This document shows, in pieces, positions 1-6,481 of a DNA stretch of 12,378 bases. The notes beneath the pieces were generated by a model, which worked only from the letters and a program-made list of their open reading frames with translations, ran no database searches and was not told where the DNA came from. Position 1 is the stretch's first letter. Each line of letters starts with the position of its first letter. Origin of the DNA: Erysipelotrichaceae bacterium (GTDB lineage: Bacteria > Bacillota_I > Bacilli_A > Erysipelotrichales > Erysipelotrichaceae). The translations under genes were made by a program, and so were the position numbers. The DNA is taken from the NCBI GenBank assembly GCA_017419065.1, contig JAFOMB010000072.1, positions 1-12,378 on the forward strand, written 5' to 3'.

Positions 1-102
1 CCGATGCTTCTGAAGTCAGAGCTCATCAGCATCTTCTTCGCCTTCTTCCTGATCTTCTTCCTCTCGCCTGTCCTGATGAAGATCGCCTTTAAACGGAAGT
101 AA
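1..102 (+). CDS. C-terminal end of an unidentified membrane protein (partial)
   Basis: Frame 1 is open from the first base to a TAA at 100-102, giving 33 residues. They include one strongly hydrophobic stretch rich in Phe, Leu and Ile (about residues 8-27), followed by a short basic tail ending KRK. This looks like the last membrane-spanning helix of an integral membrane protein with its C-terminus on the cytoplasmic (positive) side. A terminator hairpin starts a few bases after the stop, which supports a real gene end. The rest of the gene lies outside the window. I do not recognise the family and assign no function. Confidence 0.6.
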   Translation, partial: PMLLKSELISIFFAFFLIFFLSPVLMKIAFKRK

Positions 103-106
103 AGAA

Positions 107-128
107 AAAAGCCTCTATAGAGGCTTTT
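107..128. terminator. Bidirectional intrinsic terminator
   Basis: The 14-base core GCCTCTATAGAGGC (111-124) is perfectly self-complementary and flanked by AAAA and TTTT, so the whole 107-128 block is an inverted repeat. A T-run follows on the plus strand, and the A-rich stretch at 101-110 gives a T-run on the minus strand. It therefore serves both the rightward membrane-protein gene ending at 102 and the leftward DUF1232 gene ending at 130. The two stops lie only 27 bases apart, so one hairpin is shared by two convergent genes. Confidence 0.85.
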
Positions 129-129
129 C

Positions 130-534
130 TTACGCGTTGTCCTTCTTGTCTCTCCAGTCGGCATAGGCCTTGAGTTCCGGTCCGCAGACCTTTAAGGCGA
201 CAGCGGCGACAGCGATGTCATCCAACTGTCCGACTAACGGGAGATTATCCGGGATGATGTCCTTTTTCTTGACTAAATAGAGGAAGGAAGCGACTAATGA
301 AGCAACGACCTTCGGGGATACTTCCGTGTATTCCTGCGTGATATAGCTCTTGACCATGGAGATCATGAGCGGAACGTCTGCCAGTGTCGTACCGACTGTC
401 GGAACGCTCTTGAGTTTTTCTTCGACTTCTTCCAGAAGGGCATCTACTTTCGGAGTGTCCTTGAGAAGATCCTGTGCTTTTCCGATACCGCCTTCCAGCA
501 GTTCTTTTGCCTTATCGAGGCTGAATGATTCCAT
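130..534 (-). CDS. DUF1232 (YkvA-type) small protein
   Basis: A 134-residue protein. The C-terminal half (about residues 70-130) carries the DUF1232 pattern: a hydrophobic helix (ASLVASFLYLVKKKD), the IPDNLPLVGQLDD turn, and an alanine-rich helix ending near YADWRDKK. The N-terminal 60 residues are charged, Lys/Glu-rich and probably helical, with no signal peptide. The family's biochemical role is unknown; some members are annotated as membrane-associated because of the short hydrophobic hairpin. The start is the ATG at 532-534, preceded by AGGAGG with good spacing. A TATAAT-like -10 lies about 20 bases upstream and the rpsT terminator lies between the two genes, so it is probably transcribed on its own with some read-through from rpsT. 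Family confidence is high; function is not known. Confidence 0.85.
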   Translation of the reverse strand: MESFSLDKAKELLEGGIGKAQDLLKDTPKVDALLEEVEEKLKSVPTVGTTLADVPLMISMVKSYITQEYTEVSPKVVASLVASFLYLVKKKDIIPDNLPLVGQLDDIAVAAVALKVCGPELKAYADWRDKKDNA

Positions 535-555
535 ATAATGAACCTCCTTGACTCT

Positions 556-561
556 ATTATA
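556..561 (-). promoter_or_regulatory. Probable -10 of the DUF1232 gene
   Basis: On the minus strand this reads TATAAT exactly, about 21 bases upstream of the ATG and just before the AGGAGG at 542-548. No convincing -35 lies 16-18 bases further upstream, because that position falls within the rpsT terminator hairpin. The transcript start would sit very close to the ribosome binding site, giving a short leader. This is a motif-only call. Confidence 0.35.
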
Positions 562-571
562 TGATAAAAAG

Positions 572-592
572 AAAAAGCTCTTACGAGCTTTT
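572..592 (-). terminator. Intrinsic terminator of rpsT
   Basis: AAAAGCTC and GAGCTTTT form an 8-bp stem around a TTAC loop, starting about 6 bases past the rpsT stop on the minus strand and ending in a T-run in that direction. The flanking A/T runs make it nearly symmetric, but no rightward gene ends here, so it most likely serves rpsT alone. Confidence 0.75.
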
Positions 593-597
593 GTTTC

Positions 598-861
598 TTA
601 GTTCATGCCTGCAAGAGCTTTAGCCAGACGAGCTTTTTGCCTTGCAACATAGTTTTTATGTTTGATATGGCTGGTTGCAGCTTTGTCCAGAAGTGAGTTT
701 GCATCATTGAAAGCCAGCACAGCAGCTTCTTTGTCGTTTGCTTCGACAGCTTTGAAGACTTTCTTGATGGCGGTCTTCAGACGGCTTCTTTCGGAAGTGT
801 TCTGAAGGTTCTTCTTGACATTTGTTAAAGCTCTCTTCTTTTGAGACTTGATATTTGCCAT
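598..861 (-). CDS. rpsT: Small ribosomal subunit protein S20
   Basis: An 87-residue, very basic protein of the usual S20 length. It opens MANIKSQKKRALTN and ends with the family's Lys/Arg-rich helical tail (HIKHKNYVARQKARLAKAL). S20 binds 16S rRNA early in assembly of the 30S subunit and is largely two long helices. The ATG at 859-861 is preceded by AAGGAGG (866-872). It is followed by its own hairpin terminator, and a sigma-A-like promoter lies within 60 bases upstream, so it is probably monocistronic. It is divergent from fmt, with only 90 bases between the two starts. Identification is secure. Confidence 0.97.
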   Translation of the reverse strand: MANIKSQKKRALTNVKKNLQNTSERSRLKTAIKKVFKAVEANDKEAAVLAFNDANSLLDKAATSHIKHKNYVARQKARLAKALAGMN

Positions 862-888
862 GTATCCTCCTTACTCAATCGCTTTATT

Positions 889-917
889 ATTCTACCAAAC
901 AGGTCTGAAAAATGCAA
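889..917 (-). promoter_or_regulatory. Sigma-A-like promoter for rpsT
   Basis: Read on the minus strand, TTGCAT (912-917) and TAGAAT (889-894) are separated by exactly 17 bases. The -10 matches consensus at five of six positions; the -35 keeps only the TTG core. The -10 lies about 28 bases upstream of the rpsT ATG, leaving a short leader with the ribosome binding site. No equally good promoter for the divergent fmt gene is visible in the same gap. Confidence 0.6.
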
Positions 918-951
918 TAATAAATAATATCAGTGAAAGAAGGGGAAACAC

Positions 952-1899
952 ATGGGAGAGAAGATCGTATTCATGGGGACACCGGAATTTGCCGCGACGG
1001 TCCTGAAAGAACTGCTGGACCACGGTTATGATATCATGGCTGTCGTCACACAGGAAGACAAGAAGACCGGCAGAAAGCAGATCCTGACACCGCCGCCGGT
1101 AAAGCAGGTGGCTTTGGAACATGGGATCCCGGTCTATCAGCCTCACCGTATCCGCAAGGAATTTGAAGAGATCGTCTCCCTGAAACCGGACCTCATCGTG
1201 ACAGCGGCCTATGGACAGATCGTTCCGAAGGAAGTGCTTGAGGCTCCAAGACTCGGCTGCATCAACACCCATGCCTCTCTGCTTCCGAAGTACCGGGGTG
1301 CCGCTCCGATACAGCGGGCCATCATGAACGGGGAAGAGGTCACCGGCATGAGCATCATGTATATGAACGAGAAGATGGATGAAGGGGATATCCTCTATCA
1401 GAAAGAGATGAAGATCGAAGAAGAGGATACGAACAGCACGGTCTTTGAAAAGATGGCGGTCCTGGCCTCGGAGATGCTGCTGGAGATCCTGCCGAAGATC
1501 TTCGCGGGCGATGTTTATCCTATGAAGCAGGACCATGAACAGGCGACCTATGCGCCGATGCTGGACAAGAAAGAGGAATTCATCCGCTTTGATCAGGATA
1601 TAAAGAAAGTCTATGACCACATACGTGGCCTGCTCGATAATCCGGGCGCCTATGGTCTTTTAGAGGGAAAGAAATACAAGTTCCTGAAGGTCGGCTACGA
1701 AAGAAGAGAAGGGTGCGAGCCTTCTGTCTTCAAGGGGCTGGAAAAGAACTATCTGCGCATCGATGCGGAAAACGGCTTTCTGAAGGTTTATCAGATCAAG
1801 CCGGAAGGCAAGAACGGCATGGACGCGAAGTCCTTCTATAACGGAAACGGAAAGAATCTCGTTTCGAAGAGATTCGAAGAGAATATGGTAGAATTGTAG
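952..1899 (+). CDS. fmt: Methionyl-tRNA formyltransferase
   Basis: A 315-residue cytosolic enzyme that transfers a formyl group from 10-formyltetrahydrofolate to Met-tRNA(fMet) for initiation. The N-terminal Rossmann catalytic domain starts with IVFMGTPEFA. The formyltransferase active site is complete: INTHASLLPKYRGAAPI (residues about 104-120) supplies N105 and H107, and MNEKMDEGDIL supplies the catalytic Asp (about D143). The TGRKQ loop near residue 40 matches the tRNA-interacting region of the family. The smaller C-terminal domain (about 205-315) is present and length is typical. The ATG at 952 follows AGAAGGGG with 6-base spacing. lepA starts 3 bases after its stop, so the two are surely co-transcribed. 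No clear promoter is visible in the 90 bases shared with rpsT. The usual partners def, priA and rsmB are not in this window. Confidence 0.97.
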   Translation: MGEKIVFMGTPEFAATVLKELLDHGYDIMAVVTQEDKKTGRKQILTPPPVKQVALEHGIPVYQPHRIRKEFEEIVSLKPDLIVTAAYGQIVPKEVLEAPRLGCINTHASLLPKYRGAAPIQRAIMNGEEVTGMSIMYMNEKMDEGDILYQKEMKIEEEDTNSTVFEKMAVLASEMLLEILPKIFAGDVYPMKQDHEQATYAPMLDKKEEFIRFDQDIKKVYDHIRGLLDNPGAYGLLEGKKYKFLKVGYERREGCEPSVFKGLEKNYLRIDAENGFLKVYQIKPEGKNGMDAKSFYNGNGKNLVSKRFEENMVEL

Positions 1900-1902
1900 G
1901 GT

Positions 1903-3708
1903 ATGGATAGAGATAAGATCAGGAATTTTTCGATCATCGCGCATATCGATCACGGCAAGTCGACACTGGCTGACCGCATCCTGGAACTGACAGAGACCGT
2001 CTCCAAAAGAGAGATGGAAGATCAGATCCTGGATTCTCTTGACCTTGAAAGGGAGAGAGGCATCACGATCAAGCTCAATGTCGTCCAGCTGAAATATCAC
2101 GCGAAAGACGGGGAAGACTACATCTTCCATCTGATCGACACGCCGGGGCATGTCGACTTTTCCTATGAAGTCTCCCGCTCCCTGGCTGCCTGTGACGGGG
2201 CTCTCTTAGTTGTGGATGCCTCGCAGGGCATCGAAGCCCAGACACTGGCCAATACCTACTTAGCCTTAGACAACGAACTGGAGATCCTTCCGGTCATCAA
2301 TAAGATCGATCTGCCGAGCGCCGACATCGAAGGCACGAAAAAGGAGATCGAAGACATCATCGGTCTGGATTGCGAGAATGCGCCGTGCATCTCCGCCAAG
2401 TCCGGACTGGGTGTCGAAGATGTCCTGGAGGGCATCGTGAAATACCTCCCGGCACCGAAAGGGGATAAGAACGCCCCTTTGAAGGCCCTGGTCTTTGACT
2501 CCTATTACGATTCCTACCGCGGTGTCGTCGTCTTCATCTGTCTCAAGGAAGGCAGTGTAAAAATCGGAGACAGGATCCGCTTCATGGAAGCCGGCAAGGT
2601 CTATGAAGTCACGGAGCTGGGTGTCAAGACACCGAATGAAGTCAAGAGGGACAGACTGGAAGCCGGGGAAGTCGGCTATCTCTGCGCCTCCATCAAATCG
2701 ATACAGGAGGTCTTCGTCGGCGATACGCTGACCAGCGATGAAAACCCATGTGAAGAAGCTCTTCCGGGTTACCGCAAGATGAATCCGATGGTCTACTGCG
2801 GCATGTATCCGACAGACAACGCGAAATACAACGATCTGCGTGATGCGTTAGAGAAGCTGCAGCTCAACGATTCCTCTTTGACCTTTGAGGCGGAATCTTC
2901 CAAAGCCCTTGGCTTCGGCTTCCGTCTAGGCTTCCTGGGACTGCTCCATATGGAGGTCGTCCAGGAGAGACTGGAGAGGGAATACGGACTCAATCTCATC
3001 GCGACAGCGCCGTCTGTCATCTATAAGATCCATCTCACCGACGGTTCCGAGATCTATATCGACAACCCGTCTTTGATGCCGGATGCCACCAAGATCGACT
3101 TCATCGAAGAGCCGTATGTCAAGGCGGACATCATGGTCCCGAATGAATATATCGGGGCTGTCATGGAACTCTCCCAGAACAAGCGCGGTGTCTATAAGGA
3201 CATGGTGTATCTCGATGATCACCGCAATCAGCTCATCTACGAGATGCCTCTTTCCGAGATCATCTTTGAATACTTCGACAAGCTCAAGTCCGTCACCAAG
3301 GGCTATGCTTCTTTGGACTATGAGATCATCGGCTACCGGCCGTCCAATCTCGTCAAACTGGACATCCTTCTCAACGGCGAGATCATCGATGCCCTCAGCA
3401 TCATCGTCCACAAGGACTTCGCCTATCAGAGAGGACAGGCGATCACCGTCAAGCTGAAGAACCTGCTGCCGAAACAGCAGTTTGAGATCCCGGTACAGGC
3501 AGCCATCGGCAATAAAGTCATTGCCCGTACCAATATCAAGTCTTTACGCAAAGATGTCCTGGCCAAGTGCTATGGCGGCGATATCTCCCGCAAGAAGAAA
3601 CTTCTCGAGAAACAGAAGGAAGGCAAGAAGAGGATGAAAGCGGTCGGCTCGGTCGAAATACCGCAGGAAGCCTTCATGGCCGTCCTGTCGCTCGATGACG
3701 ACAAATAA
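1903..3708 (+). CDS. lepA: Elongation factor 4 (ribosomal back-translocase LepA)
   Basis: A 601-residue translational GTPase of normal length. All GTPase motifs are intact: G1 AHIDHGKST (13-21), G2 RGIT (52-55), G3 DTPGH (79-83), G4 NKID (133-136) and G5 SAKSG (164-168). DLERERGITIKL is a LepA hallmark, and the LepA-specific C-terminal domain is present, ending KQKEGKKRMKAVGSVEIPQEAF. The protein binds ribosomes and affects translocation and 30S assembly. The ATG is 3 bases past the fmt stop with only a weak GTAGGG-like Shine-Dalgarno, so translation is probably coupled to fmt. The last 14 bases overlap the start of hemW. Identification is secure; the exact cellular role of the family is still debated. 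Confidence 0.98.
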   Translation: MDRDKIRNFSIIAHIDHGKSTLADRILELTETVSKREMEDQILDSLDLERERGITIKLNVVQLKYHAKDGEDYIFHLIDTPGHVDFSYEVSRSLAACDGALLVVDASQGIEAQTLANTYLALDNELEILPVINKIDLPSADIEGTKKEIEDIIGLDCENAPCISAKSGLGVEDVLEGIVKYLPAPKGDKNAPLKALVFDSYYDSYRGVVVFICLKEGSVKIGDRIRFMEAGKVYEVTELGVKTPNEVKRDRLEAGEVGYLCASIKSIQEVFVGDTLTSDENPCEEALPGYRKMNPMVYCGMYPTDNAKYNDLRDALEKLQLNDSSLTFEAESSKALGFGFRLGFLGLLHMEVVQERLEREYGLNLIATAPSVIYKIHLTDGSEIYIDNPSLMPDATKIDFIEEPYVKADIMVPNEYIGAVMELSQNKRGVYKDMVYLDDHRNQLIYEMPLSEIIFEYFDKLKSVTKGYASLDYEIIGYRPSNLVKLDILLNGEIIDALSIIVHKDFAYQRGQAITVKLKNLLPKQQFEIPVQAAIGNKVIARTNIKSLRKDVLAKCYGGDISRKKKLLEKQKEGKKRMKAVGSVEIPQEAFMAVLSLDDDK

Positions 3709-4789
3709 GACTGACCATCTCTATCTTCACGTTCCTTTCTGCCGGACCATCTGCTACTACTGCGACTTCTGTCACCGGGTCTACCGGAAAGACATCGCGG
3801 AGAAGTGGCTGGAGAGAGTGAAAGAAGAGATACAGGAAAACTGCGAAGGGCATTATGAGACAGTCTATCTCGGAGGAGGGACACCGACCTGCCTGACCTG
3901 TGAGGAATTGGACTGTCTTTTGTCATATCTTGATCCCTTTACGAAAGGAGCTTCGGAGTATACATCTGAAGCCAATCCGGAATCCCTGGATGAAGAAAAG
4001 ATACATATCTTTAAAAAACACGGCGTCAACCGGATCTCCTTGGGGATACAGTCCAGCGATGAGAAGCTTCTGAAGATCATGAACCGCCATCACAGTTTCG
4101 ACGATGTAAGGAATACCGTAGAACTTTTAAAAAAAAACGGCCTCACCAACATCTCCGGTGATCTGATGTATTCGCTGCCTTTCCAGACCATGGACATCCT
4201 GAAGAAGACCCTTGATGATGTGCTGTCACTGGATCTTCCGCATCTTTCGATCTACTCGCTGACTTTAGAAGAAAACAGCGTCTTCGCCAAAAAGGGCTAT
4301 ACGCCTTTAGAGGAAGACATGGAAGCGGACATGTATGAATACATCACGGAAAGACTTAAGAAAGAGGGCTACATCCACTATGAAGTCTCCAACTTCGCGA
4401 AAGAGGGCTATGAATCAAAGCACAATCTCGGCTACTGGCGCTATGATGACTTCCTGGGCATCTCCATGGGCGCCGCCTCCAAGATCGGAAATCTCCGCTT
4501 CACCAATACCGCCGGTTTTGAAAAATACTTCCATGCGGAAGATATCCGGGAAGAGGTCACGGAACTCACGAAGGAAGATGAGATGTTTGAGAACGTGATG
4601 ATGTCCCTGAGGACTCTGGAAGGTCTTGACTTAAAGACCTTTGAAGAAAGATACGGTGTCTCCTTTGAGGAACACTATCAGGAAGCGATCAGGAAACACT
4701 CTAAGGATCTCGTATTTGAAAAGGGGAGGGTCCGGGCAAGGGATCTGGCTCTTCTTCATCCGCTCCTCATCGATTTTCTGGAAGATTGA
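3695..4789 (+). CDS. hemW: Radical SAM heme chaperone HemW
   Basis: A 364-residue radical SAM protein of the coproporphyrinogen-oxidase-like group. The [4Fe-4S] cysteines are C16, C20 and C23 (CRTICYYC), GGGTPT at 60-65 is the SAM-binding glycine motif, and SLGIQS (about 115-120) follows. HNLGYW (243-248) matches the HNxxYW motif reported for heme-binding HemW and absent from true HemN, so I call heme chaperone rather than coproporphyrinogen dehydrogenase. The C-terminal HemN_C-like region (SLRTLEGLDLKTFEERYG) is present. It has an additional cysteine, C26, three residues after C23. The ATG lies inside lepA (14-base overlap), implying translational coupling, and a lepA-hemW pair is common in Firmicutes. 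No heme biosynthesis genes are seen nearby. Older annotations call such proteins HemN. Confidence 0.93.
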   Translation: MTTNKTDHLYLHVPFCRTICYYCDFCHRVYRKDIAEKWLERVKEEIQENCEGHYETVYLGGGTPTCLTCEELDCLLSYLDPFTKGASEYTSEANPESLDEEKIHIFKKHGVNRISLGIQSSDEKLLKIMNRHHSFDDVRNTVELLKKNGLTNISGDLMYSLPFQTMDILKKTLDDVLSLDLPHLSIYSLTLEENSVFAKKGYTPLEEDMEADMYEYITERLKKEGYIHYEVSNFAKEGYESKHNLGYWRYDDFLGISMGAASKIGNLRFTNTAGFEKYFHAEDIREEVTELTKEDEMFENVMMSLRTLEGLDLKTFEERYGVSFEEHYQEAIRKHSKDLVFEKGRVRARDLALLHPLLIDFLED

Positions 4790-4807
4790 GAAAACATCTT
4801 TTATAAT
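4779..4807 (+). promoter_or_regulatory. Probable malQ promoter
   Basis: A perfect TATAAT lies at 4802-4807, in the 49-base gap between hemW and malQ. The best -35 at 17-base spacing is TGGAAG (4779-4784), inside the hemW end and only a 3/6 match. The -10 is 31 bases before the malQ ATG, with AGGAG (4826-4830) properly placed for translation. Bases 4802-4812 (TATAATGAAAT) are identical to the malE promoter at 6438-6448, but the CG centre of the cre site is absent here. Read-through from hemW is also possible, as there is no good terminator between them. Confidence 0.5.
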
Positions 4808-4838
4808 GAAATAGACAAGCAACACAGGAGAATCACGT

Positions 4839-6320
4839 ATGAAACGCAGTGCAGGGACCTTGCTCCCGATATCCTCTTTACCATCCAAATACGGCATCGG
4901 GAGTTTCGGAAAAAGCGCCAGAGAATTCGTAGACTTCCTCAGAAAAGCCGGCCAGACATACTGGCAGATCCTTCCTCTGGGACCGACAAGCTACGGCGAT
5001 TCCCCGTATCAGTCCTTTTCTTCGTTTGCGGGAAATCCGTATTTCATCGATCTCGATGAACTGGCGAAGGAAGGTCTTCTCAAAAGAAGTGAATATCAGA
5101 ACATCGACTGGGGAAGCGATCCTTCTCAGGTCGACTATGGCCTTCTCTATGAAAAGCGCTATCCTCTGCTGCGTCTGGCTGTAAAGAGACTTTATCAGAA
5201 AAAGGAAGAAGAACTGAAAGCCTTCTTTGAAGAGGAGAAGAGCTGGCTCGATGACTATGCCTTATTCATGGCGATCAAGGATTCCCTGGGCGGAAAGGCC
5301 CTGTCCGACTGGCCTGAGACTTTGAAGAAGCGCAATCACAAGGCCCTGAAGGAAGTCATGTTCCAGGAGGCGAAGACGATCCGCTTCTACAAGGGACTGC
5401 AGTATCTCTTCTTTACACAGTGGAAGGCTTTAAAGCAGTACGCCAATGACAACGGCGTCTATATCATCGGGGATATCCCGATCTATGTGGCGGAAGATTC
5501 CGTAGAGGTCTGGGTAGATCCGAAACAGTTCCAGCTTGATGAAAACATGCGTCCTGTCGAGATCGCCGGCTGTCCGCCGGACGGCTTTGCGGAAGACGGA
5601 CAGAGATGGGGGAATCCTCTTTATGACTGGGACTTCATGAAGAAGGACCGCTATTCCTGGTGGATCAGACGCATCAAAGCGCAGTTCCGTTTCTATGATG
5701 TCCTGCGTCTGGATCACTTCCGCGGATTTGCGGGATACTATGCCATCCCGGCATCGGAATCTACGGCCCGCAACGGAAGATGGAGACAGGGACCTGGCTA
5801 TGATCTCTTCAAGACCATCGAAAGAAAGCTCGGAAGACTGAACATCATCGTCGAAGACCTCGGCTTCCTCACGGAAGATGTTTATGAGTTATTGGAGAAG
5901 TGCGGCTATCCGGGCATGAAGAATATGCAGTTTGCCTTCTATCCGGACAATCCGGATTCGGAATACCTGCCTCATAACTTCGTGAAGAACGGCGTCGTCT
6001 ACGTCGGTACCCATGACAATGAACCGATCATGGGCTGGTTCGAATACGGCGAGAAGTCTTCGACCGAAAGAGCTGTCGAATATCTCCATCTCGACAAGAA
6101 GGAAGGCTACAACTGGGGTATGATCCGGGGTGCCTATGCCGGAACGGAGAATCTGGCTGTCGTCCAGTTCCAGGACTATCTGGGACTCGGCATGGAGGCC
6201 AGGATCAACGAACCATCCACTCTCGGCAAGAACTGGAAATGGCGTCTGGAGAAGAAATATCTGACAGACAGACTGGCGGCGAAGATCCGTCATCTGGCGG
6301 AACTCTACGCCAGGATCTAA
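4839..6320 (+). CDS. malQ: 4-alpha-glucanotransferase (amylomaltase, GH77)
   Basis: A 493-residue cytosolic glycoside hydrolase family 77 enzyme. It moves alpha-1,4-glucan segments between maltodextrins, releasing glucose and making longer chains for phosphorolysis. Length and motifs match the bacterial amylomaltase type. WQILPLGPTSYGDSPYQS (about 42-59) is the conserved N-terminal active-site strand. D292 in LRLDHFRGF is the nucleophile, E339 in VEDLGF the acid/base, and D393 in GTHDNEP the third carboxylate, all close to their positions in the Thermus enzyme. GDIPIYVAEDS (211-221) is also family-typical. The ATG follows AGGAG with 8-base spacing. It has its own -10 upstream and a terminator downstream, so it is probably a separate transcript from malEFGK, although its product acts on what that importer delivers. 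No maltodextrin phosphorylase or glucosidase is seen in this window. Confidence 0.97.
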   Translation: MKRSAGTLLPISSLPSKYGIGSFGKSAREFVDFLRKAGQTYWQILPLGPTSYGDSPYQSFSSFAGNPYFIDLDELAKEGLLKRSEYQNIDWGSDPSQVDYGLLYEKRYPLLRLAVKRLYQKKEEELKAFFEEEKSWLDDYALFMAIKDSLGGKALSDWPETLKKRNHKALKEVMFQEAKTIRFYKGLQYLFFTQWKALKQYANDNGVYIIGDIPIYVAEDSVEVWVDPKQFQLDENMRPVEIAGCPPDGFAEDGQRWGNPLYDWDFMKKDRYSWWIRRIKAQFRFYDVLRLDHFRGFAGYYAIPASESTARNGRWRQGPGYDLFKTIERKLGRLNIIVEDLGFLTEDVYELLEKCGYPGMKNMQFAFYPDNPDSEYLPHNFVKNGVVYVGTHDNEPIMGWFEYGEKSSTERAVEYLHLDKKEGYNWGMIRGAYAGTENLAVVQFQDYLGLGMEARINEPSTLGKNWKWRLEKKYLTDRLAAKIRHLAELYARI

Positions 6321-6327
6321 GTGAAAG

Positions 6328-6348
6328 AAAGACCCGGAAGGGTCTTTT
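6328..6348 (+). terminator. Intrinsic terminator after malQ
   Basis: AAAGACCC (6328-6335) and GGGTCTTT (6340-6347) form an 8-bp stem capped by a GGAA tetraloop of the stable GNRA class, ending in TTTTC. It starts 8 bases after the malQ stop and separates malQ from the malE promoter. The T-run is short, so termination may be incomplete. Confidence 0.8.
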
Positions 6349-6413
6349 CGATTGGTACAAAGTAACATATAAAATAATAAAAAAAAGTGAAAATTATATC
6401 ATACAGGATAATG

Positions 6414-6431
6414 TGTGTTAGTTCTGTGTAA
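6414..6431 (+). repeat. Direct heptamer repeats TGTGTTA / TGTGTAA at the -35 region
   Basis: TGTGTTA (6414-6420) and TGTGTAA (6425-6431) are in the same orientation with starts 11 bases apart, about one helical turn. They occupy exactly the place where a -35 would be expected. A third TGTGATA (6433-6439) runs into the -10. A pair of direct repeats on one face of the helix is typical of activator sites, but no regulator gene is in the window, and the repeats are short and T/G-rich. Confidence 0.3.
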
Positions 6432-6443
6432 TTGTGATATAAT
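6414..6443 (+). promoter_or_regulatory. Extended -10 promoter of the malEFGK operon
   Basis: TGATATAAT (6435-6443) is a full extended -10, 39 bases before the malE ATG. At the -35 position (about 6415-6420) there is GTGTTA, which is not a good match. An extended -10 can work without a -35, or the promoter may need an activator. A strongly A-rich tract (6371-6395) lies further upstream and could act as an UP element or bend. The cre site begins on the last base of the -10, so repression and initiation are mutually exclusive. Confidence 0.7.
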
Positions 6444-6456
6444 GAAATCGCTTACA
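6443..6456 (+). promoter_or_regulatory. cre operator (CcpA catabolite-repression site)
   Basis: The 14 bases TGAAATCGCTTACA match the consensus TGWAANCGNTNWCA at every fixed position, including the central CG. The site starts on the final T of the -10 hexamer and covers the likely transcription start. By known CcpA behaviour this position blocks RNA polymerase, so malEFGK should be repressed when a preferred sugar is present. A LacI-family maltose repressor (MalR type) could recognise a similar sequence, so the exact regulator is an inference. Confidence 0.8.
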
Positions 6457-6481
6457 GATGATAAGCGAAGGAGAAAATGGA

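Noticed and set aside
862..951. Promoter for fmt on the plus strand
   Set aside because: Several A/T-rich hexamers (TATTAT, TAATAT) occur, but none has a -35 at proper spacing. The gene must have a promoter here, but I cannot place it.
892..1620. 242-codon open frame on the minus strand opposite fmt
   Set aside because: It lies entirely antisense to a well-conserved gene apart from its end, has no ribosome binding site or family signature, and its His/Leu/Arg/Asp-rich composition is typical of an antisense shadow.
4782..4800. Hairpin AAGAT...ATCTT at the end of hemW as a terminator
   Set aside because: Only 5 A/T-rich pairs with a 9-base loop and no proper T-run; too weak to support a termination call.
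6352..6373. TTGGTA and TATAAA as a second malE promoter
   Set aside because: The spacing is only 10 bases, far too short for sigma-A, and it abuts the malQ terminator.
6458..6481. Upstream in-frame ATG that would add 8 residues to MalE
   Set aside because: The extra residues (MISEGENG) would precede a perfect lipoprotein signal peptide and include the AAGGAG that serves the ATG at 6482. There is no ribosome binding site for 6458.
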